Shown: positions 26,563 to 37,983 of the stretch, piece after piece
Layout of the letters: every line of letters starts with the position of its first letter
How positions within the stretch are numbered: position 1 is the first letter of the stretch
Assembly (NCBI GenBank): GCA_001695595.3
Contig: MBPM02000055.1
Span: 62,001 to 126,000, forward strand
From: Plasmopara viticola
Taxonomy: Eukaryota > Oomycota > Peronosporomycetes > Peronosporales > Peronosporaceae
Reading direction: 5' to 3'
DNA length: 64,000 bases
The notes under the pieces: generated by a model
The model's database searches: none
What the model was told of the DNA's origin: nothing
The model's input: the letters and a program-made list of their open reading frames with translations, nothing else
Translations under genes and position numbers: made by a program

Positions 26563-27573
26563 ATGAGCGACATGAACGTCATGGTGCAACAAGAAAGCCT
26601 CCCGTGGTCGACAGCCGACGTAAACGACAAGCAAGATTGTTGCCACGACCGCTCAGATGCATTGTCTGTGAATGCTACAAGAAGGACCGTGCTGCCACTC
26701 CGTCAACAGTCATTAGGTGCGGCACCAAGTACGACGCGCTATTGCGCCGACTCGACGGCGTCAGAGCCTCGCCTCAGTGTCTGCAGCACGTCGGGGACTG
26801 TGTACGAGAGCGTGGTAGTCGTCGGGCACATGTATGGGTCGGACAATACCGTGTATTACTTGTTGGAGGTGCGGTCTTGGGAAATGCCACTCGAGGGATA
26901 CGTAGTCCGGCGTCGGTACAACGATTTTCGCAAGTTTCACGACGAGTTGAGCCACTTGATGCCGTCGCAACGTCCTCGCAGTAGCACAAGCGTTGGCTTC
27001 GGTCTCAACTATTCGTCCTTGTTGTGTAGTCCATTGATTAAGGCGATTCCGGAAGCGTCGCCACTCTGGTCACCCATGCGTGCAGGGGATGGACGTACTT
27101 GTGATGTGGGGAGAGCGTCGTGGGCGAGTCAAAATAGCAACAATTCACAAATGCAGTTTGACGAGAGCGAGACAAGCAACAGTTCCCCCGCTGCACTGAC
27201 CGACGAGTTCCGGCCAAATGCGAGCTATAATAGTGACGCATTATTACCGCTCGATACCGTCAAGTTCAATTTAGCAGGACGACCGTGGCTTCCGCCTATG
27301 CCGAGTGGTGGAATGTTCACGATGTTCACCACGCGTCATACACTGATTATGTACCGCATCGAGCAGTTTAATCAGATTTTAGCAGCTGTGATGAGCGACA
27401 AGTCGAGCGACGTGGCAAATTTGCTCATGTATTTTATTCAGGAAAAGCCGGGAACTCAAGCACAGACGTACACGAATTTGTCCGAATATGCGCCAATCGA
27501 TATTCCGTTTAGTGTAGAACGCTACGCACGACGGCGAGCCATGTCGATAGGCAAGCGACAACCGCGCGATTGA
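26563..27573 (+). CDS. PX (phox homology) domain protein with a long insertion in the domain
   Basis: 336 residues, one exon, from the first ATG. Residues 79-132 give the PX beta-sheet and first helix (YESVVVVGHM, VYYLLEVRSW, VVRRRYNDFRKFHDEL). The RRYNDF motif carries the Arg that binds the 3-phosphate of phosphoinositides. About 105 residues rich in Ser, Asn and Pro then intervene before the Pro-rich loop (LPPMPSGGMF at 243-252) and the last helices (RIEQFNQILAAVM, DVANLLMYFIQ). PX domains normally place these parts about 20 residues apart. The N-terminal 75 residues look disordered. The likely role is recruitment to endosomal membranes; no BAR, SH3 or kinase domain is attached. The Pro-loop lacks the usual PPK/R basic residue, so lipid specificity is uncertain. 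Confidence 0.85.
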   Translation: MSDMNVMVQQESLPWSTADVNDKQDCCHDRSDALSVNATRRTVLPLRQQSLGAAPSTTRYCADSTASEPRLSVCSTSGTVYESVVVVGHMYGSDNTVYYLLEVRSWEMPLEGYVVRRRYNDFRKFHDELSHLMPSQRPRSSTSVGFGLNYSSLLCSPLIKAIPEASPLWSPMRAGDGRTCDVGRASWASQNSNNSQMQFDESETSNSSPAALTDEFRPNASYNSDALLPLDTVKFNLAGRPWLPPMPSGGMFTMFTTRHTLIMYRIEQFNQILAAVMSDKSSDVANLLMYFIQEKPGTQAQTYTNLSEYAPIDIPFSVERYARRRAMSIGKRQPRD

Positions 27574-28627
27574 GTTGTTTTAATGTCGAGTGGTGATCTA
27601 GGAGGGTGGTGGTGTAAAGTAGATAGAGATTAGATTTGATGATATAGAACATTTACAATTGTAGATGTAGTACCGTCGCCATGACCAATCTACAGCGTCA
27701 AGCTCTAATATACTATTGAAAGACGTTACGATCGTATATACCGGAAAGCACCACAATTGCGGTTGACATAATAAGTGGCTGCCATTGCATCACATCAAAA
27801 CAATGAAGTCATCCACGTACATTGAAATTAGAATACATAGAAACGCGAGTCTCAATTCGTGTTAAGATAAACACACTTCTGTTCTTCGGCACCGGTCCTG
27901 ACCGCCTGCCACTTTATCGGTGGTCCGGCCTGACAACTCAACCCACCAAGGCGCTGTCGGCAAATGTGAACTTTTTGAAGTTTTGCTTGTCCAGAAAGGC
28001 CAAGTAGTAAAGTGTAACAGGAAATTTGCTAGAAGTGTGAGGTCCTCCATTACTTCCCACATCTTGTAGTACTTGTTATGATCGGTCGAATTGTGCAATA
28101 GACAGCACCTTGAACAACGAATCATTAAAATTTTATCTATGTAATCGATTTGCAAGAAGGTTTGCGAGAAGTGCGCCTCAACCTAGATAAGCTAAAGCCC
28201 AGGGGGCTCAAAGTTGTCCTGACGACTTTCTGCTAAAACGTCAAAGAGTGGTGGTAAAAGCTTATTGCTTTCCTGTTAGAATATTTAAGCGGAAGGTTGG
28301 TATTTAAAGGCGAGCTTTTATGCTAAAAAAGCTGGCTTACCGTTAGAAATAAGAAATGGTGAACAGTACTCAGTTGATTTGCAATGGCTTCACTATGCAA
28401 CGACTAGACGTGTGAATGCAAGCTACCATTTTCTCACATACAAGGCAGCAAATACAATAAAGCCATGCGAGGTGCAACGTGATGGGAGGCAATACATACA
28501 TACTTCTAGCTTTAGCGAGTTCTTACAAGGATGGCTTTTCTTTTGTATTAATTGACGTGCGTGAATATGACAAACCATATACTGCTAGAATGAATTTGAA
28601 ATTACAGGCGGGCACATTAAGAATTTG
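27574..28627. other. Gene-poor region
   Basis: No supported gene. A 69-residue ORF (ATG at 28482 to 28691) enters the left arm of the inverted repeat described next; its last residues, CPSQGGIQKFVEAAIYKIIP, lie in that arm. Confidence 0.5.
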
Positions 28628-29731
28628 CCCCTCACAAGGAGGGATACAGAAATTTGTTGAAGCCGCAATTTATAAGATAATTCCACGGTAATCTTTAGTA
28701 AAAGGCGAAAGATTAATACGGATGAAATTAACTTTACGGGATGTCTTGATTAATTAAAAGTATACAGCTCTTATATGTATTGTTGGCCTTCACGAACAAA
28801 CTATAATAAGAAAGAGTTGAATGACCAAATTCCATTGGTTCCAGATAAGCCATACACAAAAGATTAGATTGAGTCTTTATCGACACCTTGCAGTGATATA
28901 TTTCATGACTTCTGCCTAATACCAATTCGTCGCGGCGCTCGAGGCTGAGCTTAAACGACCTTGTCTAAATTATTAACGTGTTTTGCAGAGTATTTTCTGA
29001 GCGAAAACCCGCACGATTTAGCCACGTTGCGTGTCCGCCAAGAGATGACATGGTAAAAGTCCTTTTTTGCTGACATTGCAGTGCCAATGTGGCAATCAAG
29101 GAGAAAAAATTATGTACAGCAGGTTATGATGACACACGGAGCATAAGAAGATGTAACTCCAGCTCGACCAGCGTCTTGAATCAATTTAATATGTAATGTT
29201 CGCACACTAAATAGCTATTGTGCTGCATTTATATCAGCAGAGCTTATAACATTTTCACACCATTAAGCGCAAAAACAACTCCACGTGGTACAGATAAAAA
29301 TCCACTCAAACAACATTAAAAAAATGGATCTTGGTATCTGTCCTTAAAGAAGATGAAGATGAAGAGCAGTCACGTAAGGCTCGTAATCCTGATTTTTTTT
29401 TTTTGGCGAGAATGTGGCACTAGTAGCTCAACTACTGCCGAGCGTCTTACGCAACATTTAAACAACCTGGGCTATCGCCTTTTATATTTTACGCCTTGCG
29501 ATAAAAAAGTGTCCGCAATTAGGCAAAGAATATTTGATTTGTCAGGGCATTTTCTGCATCTGTTCGTATAGGTGAAATCTGTGTATATTATACTGGTTGA
29601 TCTATAAGAATGAATCATCCCGCAAAGTCAATTTCATTCGTATTAATCTTTCGCCTTTTACTAAAGATTACCGTGGAATTGACTTACCAAGTGCGGTTCA
29701 ACTAAATTTCTGTGACCCTCCTTGTGAGGGA
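28628..29731. repeat. Inverted repeat, two 116-bp arms around an 872-bp spacer
   Basis: The left arm (28628-28743) and the reverse complement of the right arm (29616-29731) match at most positions, including an unbroken stretch of more than 35 bp around CCACGGTAATCTTTAGTAAA. Each arm begins at a small palindrome, CCCTC-acaag-GAGGG, able to form a hairpin. In the left arm the sequence before the TAA reads as protein; in the right arm the same frame is broken by an indel. The spacer holds only short ORFs. This could be the terminal repeats of a non-autonomous DNA transposon, or two copies of one sequence in opposite orientations. I see no clear target-site duplication. Confidence 0.8.
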
Positions 29732-30077
29732 ACCACCTTAAAGAAATTCGTTTAGCTATTCCTTTCTGGTTCTCGCACTCAGAATCATCATATGACGCAA
29801 TAGACTAAGTTAATGCTGCCGCCAGGTGTATTTGTATTCCTCCAACTTGATTACCACATAAAATTAGAGCACCGCGAAAATCGTTGTCTGCTTCGCATTC
29901 TTTCTATGGAAAAATCAGGCGATATTGGTGAAGTAAGCCATTTCTTATAAAATAAATGGCAAGATTTCTAACACGACTGTTCGACAGCAGTATTTGCTGC
30001 ATCCGGGAGAGCTAATCTTTGAAGTGCACAGTACACTAAAACCTATGCGTCATTTAGCAAAAATGCACGAAGTCAGC
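29732..30077. other. Gene-poor region downstream of the CAAX protease gene
   Basis: 346 bp between the inverted repeat and the stop codon of the convergent CAAX protease gene. No supported feature. Confidence 0.4.
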
Positions 30078-31553
30078 TTACTGCGATTTCTTGGCCCGCG
30101 CAGTGATAGCGTTCAGTCGCTCCACAAGTGGCGGGTGGCTGTAGTGGTAGGCACTGTATAACGTGTCCGGATTCATATTCGACAGGTTTTCGATCGCGAG
30201 CTTGGTAAGTCCTGACTTGAGTGGAACATCATAGCCGAGGTCTACGGCAAACGCATCTGCCTGGAATTCGTTTTTTCGCGTATTTAAAGTCATCAAGAAC
30301 GACAGCACATGCTCTACAGGTGCCCAGATAGTCTGCGAAAAGAGCAGGAAGCCGATAATGACTGGCTTGGAAGAGTCACCAACAAAGCCAAAGCTTGCAA
30401 AAAGCTCGGCATCGTTCATACAGCGACCAAATACATAAAACGAAGCCAAAATGTAGATTTGCTGAATCACAAAGCCTTGCATTGTGTGCCACAGTTTCCA
30501 GTGACCTAATTCGTGACCCAGAATAGCCACAATCTCGTCGTGCGTCGCTTGCTCCAATAACGTATCGAAAAGCACAATACGCTTGCTCTTGAAAAAACCA
30601 AAGAAATAGGCATTGCTGTGGCTAGAGCGTTTGGATCCATCTGTTACAAACAGCTTGGTCAATGGAAACTGAAGGCTTGCAGCCAGCGTCTCAATGCGCG
30701 TACGGAGTGCGCCTTCTTCCAGTGGTGTAAACTTATTGAAAAGCGGCATGATCAGGACCGGATAAAGCGTCATCATAATGACGGAAAAGAGAAACAGGAA
30801 CGCCCAGACGTACATGTAAAAGTATTCTCCTCCCCATCGAATAACATAGATCAGCACAGCTGTGACGGGGAATCCAATCACAATAAACAGCATAAAACCT
30901 TTCATCTTGTCTTTCAGAAACAATCCCAATGTCTGCTTATTAAAACCATGACGGGCTTCAACTACAAATGTCGAATAAAGGCCAAAGGGGATACCCGTAA
31001 GCGTTTCATAGATTGTGGTGAGCGTCAAAAGCATCAACGCTCGGTAAATCTCACTGTTGCTATCGAGGTTCAAAGCCATAAGAGCCTTACCACTCGTAGA
31101 CCACATAAAAGGCAAATAGCCCAACAGCAGAAATGCTGTAGCCTCCAGCTGCTTATAGGCCCCGCTGACGAGGCCGAACGTGCTCTTGTCGAGGCCGTAG
31201 GCGCGACTCTTGTCAAACTTGTTTTGTGTCGCAGAAAGCAGTGTCATGTCATCGTAAGAACTCAAATCCTCTGTCTTGGCGTCATCCGATACGGTTGTTT
31301 TCGTTTTATCTATTTTTTTACCACCATTCTTCTCCATGCCAAAGCTTCCGAGTCCCTCGATGGCTTCGGTCAAAGGCTTGGGAAACTGCTTGTCGTGCAG
31401 CTTCCTGCGCTGGCGAAGATCCAGATATGTCTCAAAAAGGTAGACAAGAGTCATGAATACTAATGCACCCTCGAAATAGGGCACAGAACTGACGCTAGGT
31501 CTCCATCCACGCTCCGTGAAGTACGGCATCTGCCACCATGAGAGGTCGGTCAT
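30078..31553 (-). CDS. STE24: CAAX prenyl protease 1 (zinc metalloprotease, STE24/ZMPSTE24 family)
   Basis: 491 residues in one exon, the usual family length. The enzyme is a multi-span ER/nuclear-envelope protease that cuts farnesylated CaaX proteins. Zinc ligands are visible: His347 and His351 with catalytic Glu348 in GHELGHWKLWH, and Glu429 in KNEFQADAFAVDLGY. Other family marks are KSRAYGLDKSTF (115-126), YETLTGIPFGLYSTFVVEARHGFNK (182-206), GSKRSSHSNAYFFGF (306-320) and the C-terminal YHYSHPPLVERL. About seven hydrophobic segments are spread along the chain. A charged linker at about residues 70-98 between the first two membrane segments is longer than I expect for the family. The C-terminus ends KKSQ. 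Upstream (31570-31593) is a CATTGGCTATCCACATTTTAG string similar to the oomycete initiator. Confidence 0.95.
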   Translation of the reverse strand: MTDLSWWQMPYFTERGWRPSVSSVPYFEGALVFMTLVYLFETYLDLRQRRKLHDKQFPKPLTEAIEGLGSFGMEKNGGKKIDKTKTTVSDDAKTEDLSSYDDMTLLSATQNKFDKSRAYGLDKSTFGLVSGAYKQLEATAFLLLGYLPFMWSTSGKALMALNLDSNSEIYRALMLLTLTTIYETLTGIPFGLYSTFVVEARHGFNKQTLGLFLKDKMKGFMLFIVIGFPVTAVLIYVIRWGGEYFYMYVWAFLFLFSVIMMTLYPVLIMPLFNKFTPLEEGALRTRIETLAASLQFPLTKLFVTDGSKRSSHSNAYFFGFFKSKRIVLFDTLLEQATHDEIVAILGHELGHWKLWHTMQGFVIQQIYILASFYVFGRCMNDAELFASFGFVGDSSKPVIIGFLLFSQTIWAPVEHVLSFLMTLNTRKNEFQADAFAVDLGYDVPLKSGLTKLAIENLSNMNPDTLYSAYHYSHPPLVERLNAITARAKKSQ

Positions 31554-32194
31554 AATGCGTCAGGATCGACTAAAATGTGGATAGCCAATGAAAAGGTCAC
31601 ACTTTAATTTGTAGCAAGCTTTACTTAATAGTCTTTAGATGTGGCAAAACGTCAATATTTAGGAAGCGTTTCTCGTACATTTATATAGTACACATTTTCA
31701 AAACGGTTAAGTTGCTTTTCGTGACCACTAAATAACCACGCCATGTTACAACTCTGAAAAAAAGGATTTCATAGTCAATGGGATATTCACAACTGGCAAC
31801 CAGCGATGGTAAAATAAAATGGCGACTCTTTTGATGTACTGATCGCTTTGATAATCACGCTTTCTAAAAAGTCATCTAGAAGGGATACAATCCGGCCTAG
31901 ATTGTACCGTAGCGAACTTAGTCGCTATTGAAAGCTTAATTTAAAGGCAATAAGTCTAAATTTCTAATTGACAAAGTTGAAGCTGTCGTCAACCTCACAC
32001 TTTTATATATCACGAATGGAGAGAGAGGGCAGTCGCTCAACACATCGTGCAGCACGCTCTCTCATTGCAAGTTGCTATGACCAAGCACAGAGCATTACTA
32101 GTGAGATAGAAGCAGGCTAGTGTTCGCGATGAACTTAGAGCAACCAACGCTTAAAAATACGATGCTGACCCCTAAATTTTGACAATACTTCAAT
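31554..32194. other. Intergenic region upstream of STE24
   Basis: Upstream DNA of STE24 up to SINE-like copy 2. Apart from the possible initiator near 31580 I see nothing. Confidence 0.4.
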
Positions 32195-32542
32195 AACGGT
32201 TGCCTAGTATTGTATTGTATTACGTTATCGCGTTGCCAAGTTATGCACGTGCTAGGCTCAGTCTGGCTAGTCCACGGCATAGAGTGGTGTCCGCATCCGT
32301 TGGGTCTCGTTCGGCGGGCAGTGCAGCCAGCTTCGAGGTCGTGAGGGTCTTCTATTATTTTGATTACTCTGACTTGGTAAGAGCCCAGGTGGCGCCCTGG
32401 TGCTGGAGACCGTCGCGTCGAGGGTGAGACTCGTTAGGGACCTGCAGATGCCCGAGAGCACCTGCCCGAAGCGCGCGAGCATTTAGCTCCCGCGCTTGGG
32501 AGGAGGGCGTCACCCCAACCTTTTCCGAAGCAACGGTTGCCT
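32195..32542 (-). mobile_element. SINE-like retroposon, copy 2, with target-site duplication
   Basis: A 326-bp element (32206-32531) bounded by an exact 11-bp direct repeat, aacggttgcct, at 32195-32205 and 32532-32542. It is the same family and orientation as copies 1 and 3. The tail here is made of tattg pentamers (minus strand: CAATA) instead of gtaat, so the tail unit varies between copies while the body is conserved. Confidence 0.87.
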
Positions 32543-32823
32543 TGTCATCTGCAATGCACATCTGTGCTGTCCATCAATTTTGTGCCCTTCAAGGAAACTA
32601 AAAAGCCAGTTCTTGAATTTATGTATGAAGAACGACAAAGTTGTGGACACTGGTGAAGCTCAGAGCTCACTGAAAAGAACGTTGCGCTCATTTGCTCCTT
32701 CATACTATCAATGACACCATACAGTAAGGTGGAATGACGTCACTCGTGAGAGCCTAGCTTAAGCTCGGTCTCCCAGGTATGTTGGCGCAGAGTATCTTCA
32801 AACAGACAACTTGCTTTCTTTGT

Positions 32824-33592
32824 CTACACATATGTCTTCGGGTATACTGGCACTGGCATCGTCAAGTCGGTTCTGAAATTAGAAACATCATTTGTTAATA
32901 TTTTCAAAAATTTTAATTGCGTTAATTTAGTCGCAGCGGTAAGCCGCGAATACTCACTTGACACCATCGTGCCCGTAATACTATGACACATAAATGCAGT
33001 ACCCATGAACAGCTTGCTGTTTGTTCGCCAATTATACTGGCTGACACATGCCAAATGAAGTCCACGTCTTACGTAGGCAGCAGACAGTACCACCGAGCCA
33101 GGTTGTCATGCTTTCGGAAAGCAAAGACATAAAAGAGGTGTATCGGCTTCCAACAGTCCGTCTTGGTTGGCAAACTCTGCAAGGAAGCCGACGTGTAGGC
33201 TGAAGGTGCGACCTCTTTGCAGGTCTCACAGGACCTAGCGTACTTCACCACCCATTTGTACACTTGAAAATACTAACATGTTGCCGTAAACCAGTTAATG
33301 AATTTTCTTTTGGCCCAAACGACCGCATGATGTGCAGTAACGCAAGTGAGATCGCTGTTGTAAACCTAACCAAAGGATTTGAGAGGGTTTTGCACGATAA
33401 AAAACGCATTAGAGGCCCTCGATCGGCATATGTTATGTAAGCCTGACGGATTTGCTCTGGTGACCATTCCGTCAGATTTACATTGAATATGCCAATCGAA
33501 AGCCTCTGATGCGAGAAAATACTTCTATGTGTTTGTCGGGGCAAGTTGGCAAGAAAATTGCCATCATCGATAATGTGTGGTCGGATTACCAA
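32824..33592 (-). mobile_element. Decayed Ty3/gypsy retrotransposon, end of polymerase to integrase
   Basis: Minus-strand frames carry, in order, a segment EWSPEQIRQAY (33460-33420), then the integrase zinc-finger region KWVVKYARSCETCKEVAPS with LQSLPTKTDCWKPIHLFYVF (33255-33130), then possible core sequence RLTAATKLTQLKFLKIL (near 32930). The Cys pair and the short linker before the catalytic core are typical of oomycete gypsy integrases. Frames shift between blocks, the preceding HHCC histidines are not clear, and no LTRs are visible. It is a fragment without coding capacity. Confidence 0.7.
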
Positions 33593-35402
33593 TCTTCAAG
33601 AGTTAAAGACCCGAAGTATGCATACAGAATATACTAATAGCAAGACATCATTGTCGTCAACGTTATAACTGCATTCAGCAAACCCGAGCTGCATGGATGA
33701 GCGAGATGACACGTCTTCATAGAGTTTTGTTAATGCGCAATCGGTGGCATAACTAAAAGCTACTCAGGTGACGCCAAAAGACTTTGTTTTGGAAACGCCA
33801 AGATAGGAACCATGAGAAAGAATTCCGTGCTGGCTTCCTTAGTATTATTCAATAACACTTTTCAAGCAATTACTCAGTAAATTTTCTACACTTACATAAT
33901 CGGTGTTTTACTTGTGGAAATCTCTGCGTACTAGTCGCATCCGTTAGTCCTTTTATTTTTTTGGGTCTGGAAGGACCCATTGGTTGCTAACAAAGCAGTG
34001 ATTTATTTCAAAATTATTTGCCGCAAACATATATTCTGATGCTTTTTAAAGTTCAATAGTTATCGTGACCTTAAAATTTAGACTAAGCTGACTTAAACTA
34101 GCCATCAAACAGATTTGATTCTCTTCTGCGTCCTGAGACCCATCATTATGCAGCCTATTAAATAAAGGAGTGAGGACCTCGTGCAAGATACAAAGCAATG
34201 AGCCGACTGGTTATAGTTACAACTATGAGAGCAGTGAAAGCAAGTTATACATTCTTCACCAAAAATTCAAAGTACAGAACATAACAAAAATCTGCAATCG
34301 TCACCATTTTATTCTCGAAGTAATAGCGGAGAGAAGCAAGCAAGCCTTTGGAGGTTGCAGTACAATGGCACCTACAATATTATTGGTCTACTGCGTTACT
34401 ACATCTCTGGTTGAAAATGTTTGGTACATTTATATTGGTACGTGGTTCATACCAAGTTCGAATAAGGTAATCTGCATAGCCCTCATGGCGGATGTACGCC
34501 TACCTGCATACTATGGGCGTGTTCCAAGGGTTGGAAAGCTCCACGATGTTGCTTCGATGTTTAAACATACTATAGTCTCACACGTCGTGGGCTTACAACC
34601 GACATTCTTGACGATATATTCGGCCATAGTTGATAGCATCAGATAAAAAGTATTATAGATCCTTAGATTTCTTCAGGATATTTAGCAAAGCCGCAATGCA
34701 TAAGGGTGAACTAAGACCCCTTCGTCTATCAATGCCTTTAGCTCCACAAGCTTTTTTTTGTCACAAGGACACCAACCTTGCGATTTTAGCTCTGCTGAGG
34801 GCATAGAAGCGTCAAGCTTTTTAAGTACTAAAAGTTCCGACATGCCTCTGACTTTAGCTCGTCTGCTGTGCCACAACGACCATTGTAGTTGTCAAATAGT
34901 GAAAAAAGTTTTGGTCGGTCGTGGAATCGTTCGTGGCAATCAGGGATCACTTTCGTCTATTATTTTACTTTTTGCTGTAGCTAAAATATGGAATCTGCTC
35001 ATGATGGCACTGTGTAACTTGCCAGTGGACTTGATTGCTTACTATGCTATGTTTCCTGCTTGCACAACTTTGCGGTAGGTTTTTGCCACGTCTTACTTTT
35101 ATTAAAAAAATGATATATTTGATTCTACATCTAATCGATACCATAATTTAGCCAGATCATTTACCCTCCTTTTGCATATTTTATTTTGCATAGAAGGCTT
35201 GGCACGAAAAGCGATAGTAAAATTAAGAAATTGAATTTATTCATATGCACTAAATGTCCAAGTTTATACGTTTAAGTACACAACATTACGCATCGTGTCA
35301 TGCGGCCCCTGATCGTCTGCGTGTACCCAGGGTGCAGGAGAGGTCGACAGTTTAATTCTAAGCTCACGCATCCGAACGCTCTTGATCGACAATTAGTCTT
35401 CG
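33593..35402. other. Gene-poor region
   Basis: About 1.8 kb without a supported gene. A frame at 34364-34646 (about 93 residues from its ATG) and a minus frame at 34682-34876 show no recognisable motif; the second may belong to the same retroelement debris. Confidence 0.5.
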
Positions 35403-37755
35403 TTAGTAAGGACTCTTTGCCAACACGACAAAGCGCATTCGCGTTTGGTTGGGGTTGTAAATGATATACTCGCTGTGATGGAGTCCTGTTCGCTCATCCG
35501 GCTGGACTGGCTTGCCGACGGGCCAGATGGTACCGTGAATATCCACGACTTCACCCGCAGAGTCCGGACGGCATGATCCAACCCCCTTGCAGCTGTGGTA
35601 ATGCGCTCCCTTCGCACGCCCACCCGCTCCTGTGTGTACAAACTGTTTGGCATTGTCGTCTGCATTCATCATCTCCTTGCTCTCACCCAAGGCCACTTCA
35701 CTCAGAGCAAACACGCACTGGTTATGGCCATTCGTTGGCCTGCAATGGCAATATGCCTGCGCTTTGGTCACTTTATCTGTAAAATAGAGTCCCTTGCCAA
35801 AAGTCCGTCCGTTCGAAGCGACTTCGGGCGGTGCAATTCGCAGCCCTTCGGATAAGATGCCCAACCAATTTGCTAAGTGGCTTCCGTGCCATAAAATCTA
35901 TAATCATTTTGTGCGACAACAGTAAACACGAGCAGACCGAATTCATAAAACACCCACAAACGTGCAGACAAACACTAATACACACAACACTCAACACCTT
36001 ACCCGTCGGTTAGAGAATTTACGAAAGGCTGCAAAGCGCGTCTCTTGTTCTGATTTTTCAATTCGAAAGACAGAGAGCAATTGCAATCGGTCTTGCTTCC
36101 GGCCACAACAGTTTGAGTTGCGGATATACGTTTGAATAAGTGCAAAGTCAGGATCCGAACTCTTGACGGGCTGTAAGTCACACGCTAACAATTCGTAGCA
36201 CTCATCTAAGTAGTTTCTCGAAGCACATCGTCGTGCGATCGGATCATGAGCCATTCCACGGACATTTGCTCCAACTTCAGTCATTAATTGCACCTTCTTG
36301 CCTAATTTTACCATCGTATCAATCACTTCGAGACGCGAATGATGTGGAATCAGCGAATAAAAGTGGCTACTTAGGTTTGATAAACGGTTTCGGGACACTT
36401 GGCGACTACGTAGTGCTTCGTAAATTTCCTCTAGCGTTTCATATCCCTATCAAAACAATGCATTGATCACATGAGCCTCACCAGCAGCACCAAAGTGCCA
36501 ATAGAAACTTCTACATACGCGTTTAATGGTCGTTTTGGAGAGACGACCAAGCGGTAGCTTCATCATGCCCTCCTCTAATAAATCATCCGTGACTGTAGAC
36601 GCGTACGACAGCTCCATATGGTCGGCAATAAGCGTCACAAAGTCTTGCACCTCAGTAGGTAATCGCGATACAGGCGCAATGGCATATTCACACGCGATTG
36701 TCTCAGTCGACTTTGCACTGATAGTGTCGCCATCTGAATTTGCATACAGCCAGTCGAATTGGCTATTCAAAGCCCGTCGTACACTTGGTAAAGTCGTTGA
36801 AGTCGTTGACGTGGACGAGTGCATTGTCGTCCACATGGTCGTTCGACGTCGTTTACGACTAGATGCTGAAGCGGGCGGAGGTGAGGTTGGTACCAAATCA
36901 AAGTCATGAAAATTGTCGGCATTGTCCATCTCTCCTTGATTATCCGCCAGCGTCGACGTAAGCGACTCGGAGTACGGCGTTCCAGTTGAATAGTCCAACT
37001 CAATCCATGTGTAGCTGCCTTCTTGGTATCGCAATGCATGACGTTCTTCCCACTCGCAATTGGTACGAGATGCAAACAAGGTGCAAAACTCAAGCGTCAC
37101 CTTCTCTGCAGTAGCAAATGGACCTGTGAGTGTCGTCTTGCCGGCACATCCAACGCGTCCTGCGCGAGTCCAGAGATAAAACTGTTTGTCAAATTCCAGC
37201 GCTTGTACTGCAATGAACTCGCTGTGATTATTGGTAACACGAGCCTGTAAAGTGCAGCATAGAAAACAAATGTCAGGTCTCACTCGATACACTTTCCTCA
37301 AAGTCACATACTCGTGTGAGCATGGCGTCGTAATAGCTTCCAGTGTGTCGTAACACACTGGCTCGGCGTTGATAGGCCTCAGGTAGGTAAGGATCAGGCT
37401 TGATAAGCTGCAGCTTCTCCTCGTCCTCCTCTGTCTCTGATTCATTGCAACAATTGGTCCGACGACCAACATTCTCGTCTTTGTCCGCATCGTCGTCTGG
37501 AAGCTGAAGCTTGACTGCTTTGGCAAGACGCCACGATGTCACGCGTTTCTTAAGCGGTGGCGAAAGAACTGGCAGCTGTGACACAATGGCTTGCGAACGC
37601 GTACTTGCAGCCACGCCCGAACGCGCGCGTGGCAAATTGATGCGGCGCGGACGATTAGGTGTTGCTGGAGACGGATACGAGAGGGGTGGAGAGCTTTTGA
37701 TGACGGCAGCGGGCGATGCCGTGGAAGACGTGGACGTGCGACGCTTCTTGGCCAT
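35403..37755 (-). CDS. Poly(ADP-ribose) polymerase, PARP2/3-like (WGR + regulatory + catalytic domains)
   Basis: This nuclear enzyme transfers ADP-ribose from NAD+ to proteins at DNA breaks. Four exons on the minus strand: 37312-37755, 36519-37244, 36003-36446 and 35403-35897 (introns 67, 72, 105 bp, all phase 0), giving 702 residues. Order: a basic, Ser/Pro-rich N-terminus with a KKRR nuclear signal; a WGR domain spanning the first splice (YYDAMLTR-ARVTNNHSEFIAVQ, then FYLWTRAGRVG); a linker with RKRRR; the helical regulatory domain (LPLGRLSKTTIKR-GYETLEEIYEAL); and the catalytic domain. The H-Y-E triad is complete: His542 (LWHGSH), Tyr576 (FGKGLYFTD) and Glu681 (HSEYIIYN), so chain elongation is expected. 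No zinc fingers or BRCT domain occur, so it is not PARP1. The linker between WGR and regulatory domain (about 100 residues) is long. Confidence 0.93.
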
Positions 37756-37983
37756 CACAGCGATCCTTTGCTATGTGTGATGATGCTGTGGCTCGGGTGG
37801 CTGGAATGGAACTGGCGCGGCGACTCACTCCCCTTCTTAAGGCTTCGGGTCTGCTCTGGGTTGGCCCGCACACGATTTGTCTTAACTTTAGTAAGCGTGA
37901 GTAGATACACGATGCCTGTGATACTGATTACCGGTTTTTTGCCGTGTTCTCGCCTTCGGTGAAGCGACGGAGAGCAAGACGAG
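37756..37983. promoter_or_regulatory. Upstream region of the PARP gene
   Basis: 228 bp between the PARP start and the first ATG of a plus-strand gene fragment. It may have been a divergent promoter. No clear element seen. Confidence 0.3.

Noticed and set aside
29353..29571. 72-residue ORF with a hydrophobic start (LVILIFFFW) inside the inverted repeat spacer
   Set aside because: The hydrophobic core comes from a poly-T run, and nothing after it resembles a secreted protein.
28571..29760. Helitron terminus suggested by the CCCTC...GAGGG hairpin
   Set aside because: No CTRRT end follows the hairpin and the arms are inverted, unlike Helitrons.
30618..31463. 281-residue plus-strand ORF
   Set aside because: It is antisense to the well-supported STE24 gene and shows no motifs; a shadow frame.
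34170..34646. 158-residue plus-strand ORF
   Set aside because: It begins with GTG; the first ATG leaves about 93 residues without recognisable features in retroelement-rich DNA.
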